NCBI GenBank assembly: GCA_030674185.1
Contig: CM060312.1
Span: 72,499,237 to 72,563,236, forward strand
Length of the DNA: 64,000 bases
Direction: 5' to 3'
From: Monoplex corrugatus
Lineage: Eukaryota > Mollusca > Gastropoda > Littorinimorpha > Ranellidae
Position numbers and translations under genes: made by a program. Shown piece after piece: positions 59,020 through 64,000 of the stretch (its first letter is position 1; the number at the start of each line of letters is the position of its first letter). Under the pieces are notes generated by a model that saw only the letters and a list, made by a program, of their open reading frames with translations, was not told the DNA's origin and did not search any database.

Positions 59020-59599
59020 TTACAGAAATATTGTACAGTGGGCTGATGGTACAATTGGTTACTATTCTGTCCATGACGAGTTCTTTCACCGTCGATGTGG
59101 ATTTATTTCATATGCTCTTGGTTCCGTTGATATGATAAATGAGTGCTTTGTCAAACGGGATTTTGTCAAAGCAATAAGAGACTTGCTGTGCGAGTTGAAA
59201 GAAACTAGGTCTGTACCAAAAAACTTCACGTGGAAGTTGCAGAGGACGATTGGCAGCTTACCCTCCAACATGTCTGACCCACTTGCTGGTCCCAACTACG
59301 TTCTTTGTCCACTTGGTCACTTGACTCAGGCCTTCTTGGCTTGTGATCAGGTCAGTGCCTGCTGGGTGCCACGTTACGTCACTAGCAGTGTGAATGTGGA
59401 TGACACGTCATTGTTGTCGTGCTCATCACCCCTTGCATTACTTCCTCCGTCTATGACGTGTCAAAATGGAGTTGGTCACGTGCCTTACAGCCTGGTGTGT
59501 GATGGTCGCCCTGACTGTGAGGATTTCAGTGACGAGGATTTCTGTCTTACTCCTGTCTGTCCTTACAGCAAACCCATTCTCTGCAGCTTCACCAAACAG
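59020..59599 (+). CDS. Exon 5 of the receptor gene: end of lectin domain, linker, complete LDLa
   Basis: Acceptor ATGTGTCAG before 59020, donor GTAAAA after 59599, 580 nt, phase 2 in and phase 0 out. TA from exon 4 plus T makes Tyr, giving YYRNIVQWADGTIGYYS, the WxDG block that closes a C-type lectin domain. A linker with paired cysteines follows (CGFISYALG, LCPLGHLTQAFLACDQVSACW), then a full LDLa: CQNGVGHVPYSLVCDG, RPDCEDFSDEDFC with the calcium-binding Asp/Glu residues. The exon stops in CPYSKPILCSFTKQ, so another LDLa or similar module is expected in the next exon, beyond what I can find here. Whether the protein ends in a transmembrane or 7TM part, as GRL101-type receptors do, cannot be seen. 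Confidence 0.87.
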
Positions 59600-60439
59600 G
59601 TAAAAAAAATATGGTCTTTTCCCTGCGTTTTGTTTCAGAATGAATATAAACCCTGAACATATGCATATGTTTACATACAAATACTACAGTTTTTTTGGCT
59701 TCCAGTATGCATTGATAAACTTACAGAGATGCAGTGGAATTTAGATTACATTCCTTTTTATCTTCTTACTTTGTGCATTGACACATGCACGTGGGACGTA
59801 TTGCAACTGAATCTAAAAACGCAGTTTCAAATGAATGGCTTTGACATATTAAAAGTACTCACTTGTAATACTATAATTCTCTCTCTATTGCTTGAAATTA
59901 AGTGTTCAGTTTTACTTTTGATTGTTTAGTAAACCTGTTCCTGTACGTTTTCATTAACTTAGCAACACGAGATCCAGAATTAAAACCCCACTTTAATTAA
60001 CTGAATTATGACTCGTGTCTGCCATTTTCAACAGAGATTCAGTGCATGAGCTTAAGGATATTTCTTGCTGATTCTCAAGCTCATGATAGTTCACAGTGAT
60101 GATGACTGTTATATATTTATACCAGGAAAGGGTTTTTAACAAATATACAAGACAACCTTGATTATTTTTGTTTCTGTGTTTGTGTCAGGAAAAGCAAATG
60201 AAACATGTGGAAAGTAACGTACAGTAGATTCATGTATTTCCTTACTACATATTTACCCTAGTAGTAGATATGACTTGTACAGAGCGTTTTAATCATTTAT
60301 TTCTAGTTCATTATCGGTTTATGAGTCTGTGTCTGTTTTCTTAAAGGAACCAAGTCAATAGGGGCTTTAACATAATATATACGTAGGTCGAATTCAAATC
60401 GTTGATGCGATACTAAGAACTCGAGCAGTGCTGAGCTTT
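59600..60439. other. Intronic or downstream, nothing recognised
   Basis: AT-rich. No exon with LDLa cysteines found. Confidence 0.45.
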
Positions 60440-60620
60440 TTGACAATCAACGAGGAGAGTTATTCCACATTACAGTAGGAGTAGGCCAAGGGTATCTGCT
60501 GTCATGCTCATGGTGAAGAGCATGAAGAAACCCACCACCACCACTATGCCTCCCCCCTATTCATTCATGGCAAGGTTATCTGCAACCTGCCAAACCCCAG
60601 AGACATAGATAGGGGAATTT
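60440..60620 (+). mobile_element. Short LINE RT fragment
   Basis: RGELFHITVGVGQGYLLS, then in another frame GKVICNLP, matching the GVRQGCLLSP-to-ICNLRFADD interval of RTE-type reverse transcriptases. Very decayed. Confidence 0.55.
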
Positions 60621-61689
60621 GCCTGCTGCAGTATCCCATCAGTCTTACAGTGGTCAGATTGCTTAAGGGATTAGGGAGGCGTCTAGGAACGTAACTGTTC
60701 AAAGTGGTGGTCTGCAGCGCAAATTTAGTTACAGTATTTGGAAAGGAGGTGGGCACCACTACGTTTGCACTAAGCCTACAGAAAAGACTTAGATCAAATG
60801 GCGTACATGGAGCTCGTAAGTATGTTCAAAGCAGTCTGTGTAGATGAGGGGACAACTTTGATTCCAAAACCCACGAAGTGCCCCAGCCTTTGCTAAATGC
60901 CTCTGCGTCTCCAAGGAAAGTTTTTGAGCCAGAGGATAGGAAACAGATGCTCTCCAAAATGGCTTAGATCATTCTATATATGACAGCCATTGCTCCTGTG
61001 GGACTACAAATGTTGATAAGCCAGAGAGTGATCTGAGGATTGCATGCCTAGTTCACACTTATTCCCTGTGCTGGTCGGGGATAGAGGCATTGTGAAGGAA
61101 TACATGTGTCCAGGATCAGTCATATCAAACAAAGACCCAAACAAAATGGCAAAGACCAGTACAATTTTCCATCTAATCAATAGACAAGTTCATTATCATC
61201 ATTATTATCATCATTGTCATTATAATCATCATAATTTAAATCTCTGAATTAAAACATATTCCTGTCCGAAGTAAAAGATTGACATCTGTGTCTTTTTTTT
61301 TCGGCAATGCATTTAACGGAGTCAGCAACAAAGCTAAGGGCAGGTAAATCAACTTCAAGACTACTTATGGAAAGTTAATCATTGGAAGAGCCGTTGGATT
61401 ATTTATAATTTTCCTAGGATGTTGTGTTTATGTTGATTTTTATATACACACGCCCTGTGTTAATATGTATTTCATAGCGCCCAAAATCTGCTGTCAAGGA
61501 GAAATTTGTGGAATGTGTTAATCAGTATTAGATGACAATGTCATAAGTCTTTCCCTCCATGAACGGAATGAGTGGTAGACCTGTAGATAGTTCTATTAAT
61601 TTATCTGCACACAGCTCACATTCAAACGAAGAAACCTCAATGATGTCAGACACTGGAGATAAATTAAAGAAGAAATAGCAGCAAAGTCA
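60621..61689. other. Non-coding, nothing recognised
   Basis: (ATC/ATT)n near 61190-61235. No gene is seen. Confidence 0.4.
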
Positions 61690-62700
61690 GGTGTCTTCTT
61701 CCTTGTCTTCTTCTGCCTTGAAAAGTCATCAGGCATCGCAGTAAAGAACTGTTCACCAGAGATCCTGCGACTCTGTCAGTTGTGTGCCAAAGTCTGGGTT
61801 TCTGAAAATGGTTTCTCTGTCTATAACACAATGTTGTCAGTCCATCAGGTCTTTTTTATATGTTTGTTTAGTTTTGATTTTCTGTCTTTCGCTTTGTCTC
61901 CATCTCCGTCTCCCAACACTTCCCTAGAGGACTTATTTGATAAGGCCACTGGATCTGGTTAAATGGCTATGCCAACAAAGTTTTTGTTTTTTTCTTCATT
62001 GATGTCGGCAGATCTTCAGACCGTTCGGCGTGCTTTGTTTGAAAAATTTGGCGCACTTGTTCAATGGTGATATGATCAGAGTATATGATGTCTCGTATCC
62101 TGCGATAACATATTTTCATGACTTGGATTCGTCTTTCCAAATCCACAATGAGGGTCTATGTTTCATCCACAGTGAGGGTCTATGTTTCAGGAAGATGGAA
62201 TGTACCAGAGCACGTAACAGTCTGATCTTTTGTTACATGGAGATGTTCTTGTCCTTCCATGTATGTCTCAACATGGATAGTGCTGTTGTCTTTGCTGCCA
62301 TTGAGAGAATTTCTGGCTGAGATCCTTTATTGCTGATGATGGATCCTCGGTAAGTAAAATTTTGAACAGTTTCTAGCTTTTGTCCATGGACAGTTAGTAG
62401 TGATGTTGGTATGGCGGTTGGTCATCAATTTTATCTTCTTGCAGCTGATTTCCATGCCATTTCTTGTCAATATTTCATCTAGTATTTCATTTCCATGCCA
62501 TTTCTTGTCAATATTTTATCTAGTATTTTATTTCCATGCCATTTCTTGTTAATATTTCATCTAGTATTTTACCAAGCTTGACCAGGTCTTGCTCAGTGCC
62601 AGCCAGGCCATTGATGTCATCTGCGAAACGAAGGTTCACGGTGGTTCTTTCTTCAATGCTGAGTGTGCTGACATAATCTTCAAGTGCGTTAGTCATGCTT
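61690..62700 (-). mobile_element. LINE-B copy 2: RT and 3' end fragment
   Basis: Minus strand: [39 protein letters not shown] (catalytic FADD) and RNGMEIK, then a 3' region whose plus-strand text (AGTAAAGAACTGTTCACCAG, AGGCCACTGGATCTGGTTA) matches copy 1. A 45-bp stretch with TTCCATGCCATTTCTTG is triplicated at about 62448-62552. The CT tract joins its 5' side. Confidence 0.82.
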
Positions 62701-62745
62701 TCCCTCTCTCTCTCTCTGTCTCTGTCTCTATCTCTCTCTCTCTCT

Positions 62746-62819
<74 letters not shown>
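62699..62819. repeat. (CT)n microsatellite
   Basis: About 120 bp of CT with TCTG/TTTC interruptions. Confidence 0.95.

Positions 62820-64000
<1,181 letters not shown>

Overview
The window is animal nuclear DNA, most likely from a mollusc and probably a gastropod. Coding sequence is sparse and split by introns with clear GT/AG borders. Simple repeats (CA/GT, CT, CATA, GAT) are very abundant. The transposon set (Penelope-like, RTE-like, L2/CR1-like, Ty3/gypsy, Tigger, tRNA-derived SINEs) and a signal-peptide/CUB/LDLa/C-type-lectin receptor family fit a lophotrochozoan. The species assignment is inference.

Host genes. Two paralogous genes for secreted or membrane receptors lie head to head about 35 kb apart. 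The plus-strand gene runs from 39.57 kb past 59.6 kb and leaves the window. Five exons can be joined with matching phases into 1,956 nt (652 codons) with no stop: signal peptide and N-terminal region, CUB-like exon, second CUB-like exon, LDLa plus the first half of a C-type lectin domain, then the end of the lectin domain, a linker and a complete LDLa. Its third intron is 13.4 kb and is filled with transposons and satellites. The minus-strand paralog shows a CUB-like exon (2772-3154) and an LDLa exon (435-625) with the same intron phases, and perhaps a further exon near 4.6-4.8 kb. A 43-bp minisatellite lies in its downstream intron.

Between and inside the genes. From 5.5 to 9.6 kb two Penelope-like (PLE) copies face each other as a 950-bp inverted repeat, split by a Tigger remnant that itself carries a SINE with a perfect 9-bp target duplication. 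A nearly full-length non-LTR element covers 12.7-16.7 kb on the minus strand. A decayed Ty3/gypsy element (22380-28497) has 175- and 180-bp LTRs and an L2/CR1-like insertion at 26.1-27.8 kb. A PLE with an uninterrupted RT plus GIY-YIG frame occupies 31.2-33.4 kb between perfect-length 190-bp inverted arms. Further pieces are a piggyBac-like MITE (37.4 kb), an RTE-like LINE (44.0-46.9 kb), a 36-bp/77-bp compound satellite next to an integrase-derived fragment (48.7-50.5 kb), and several LINE and SINE remnants.

The most interesting signal is a hammerhead-ribozyme-like fold at the 3' ends of both PLE families. The stem sequences differ but stay paired, and each has a short palindromic stem III. 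A related GAAA-containing motif occurs in a dispersed fold-back repeat at 1.1-1.5 and 11.2 kb. Each PLE copy also starts with an inverted copy of its own 3' end. Most other long open frames are simple-repeat translations or transposon shadows.
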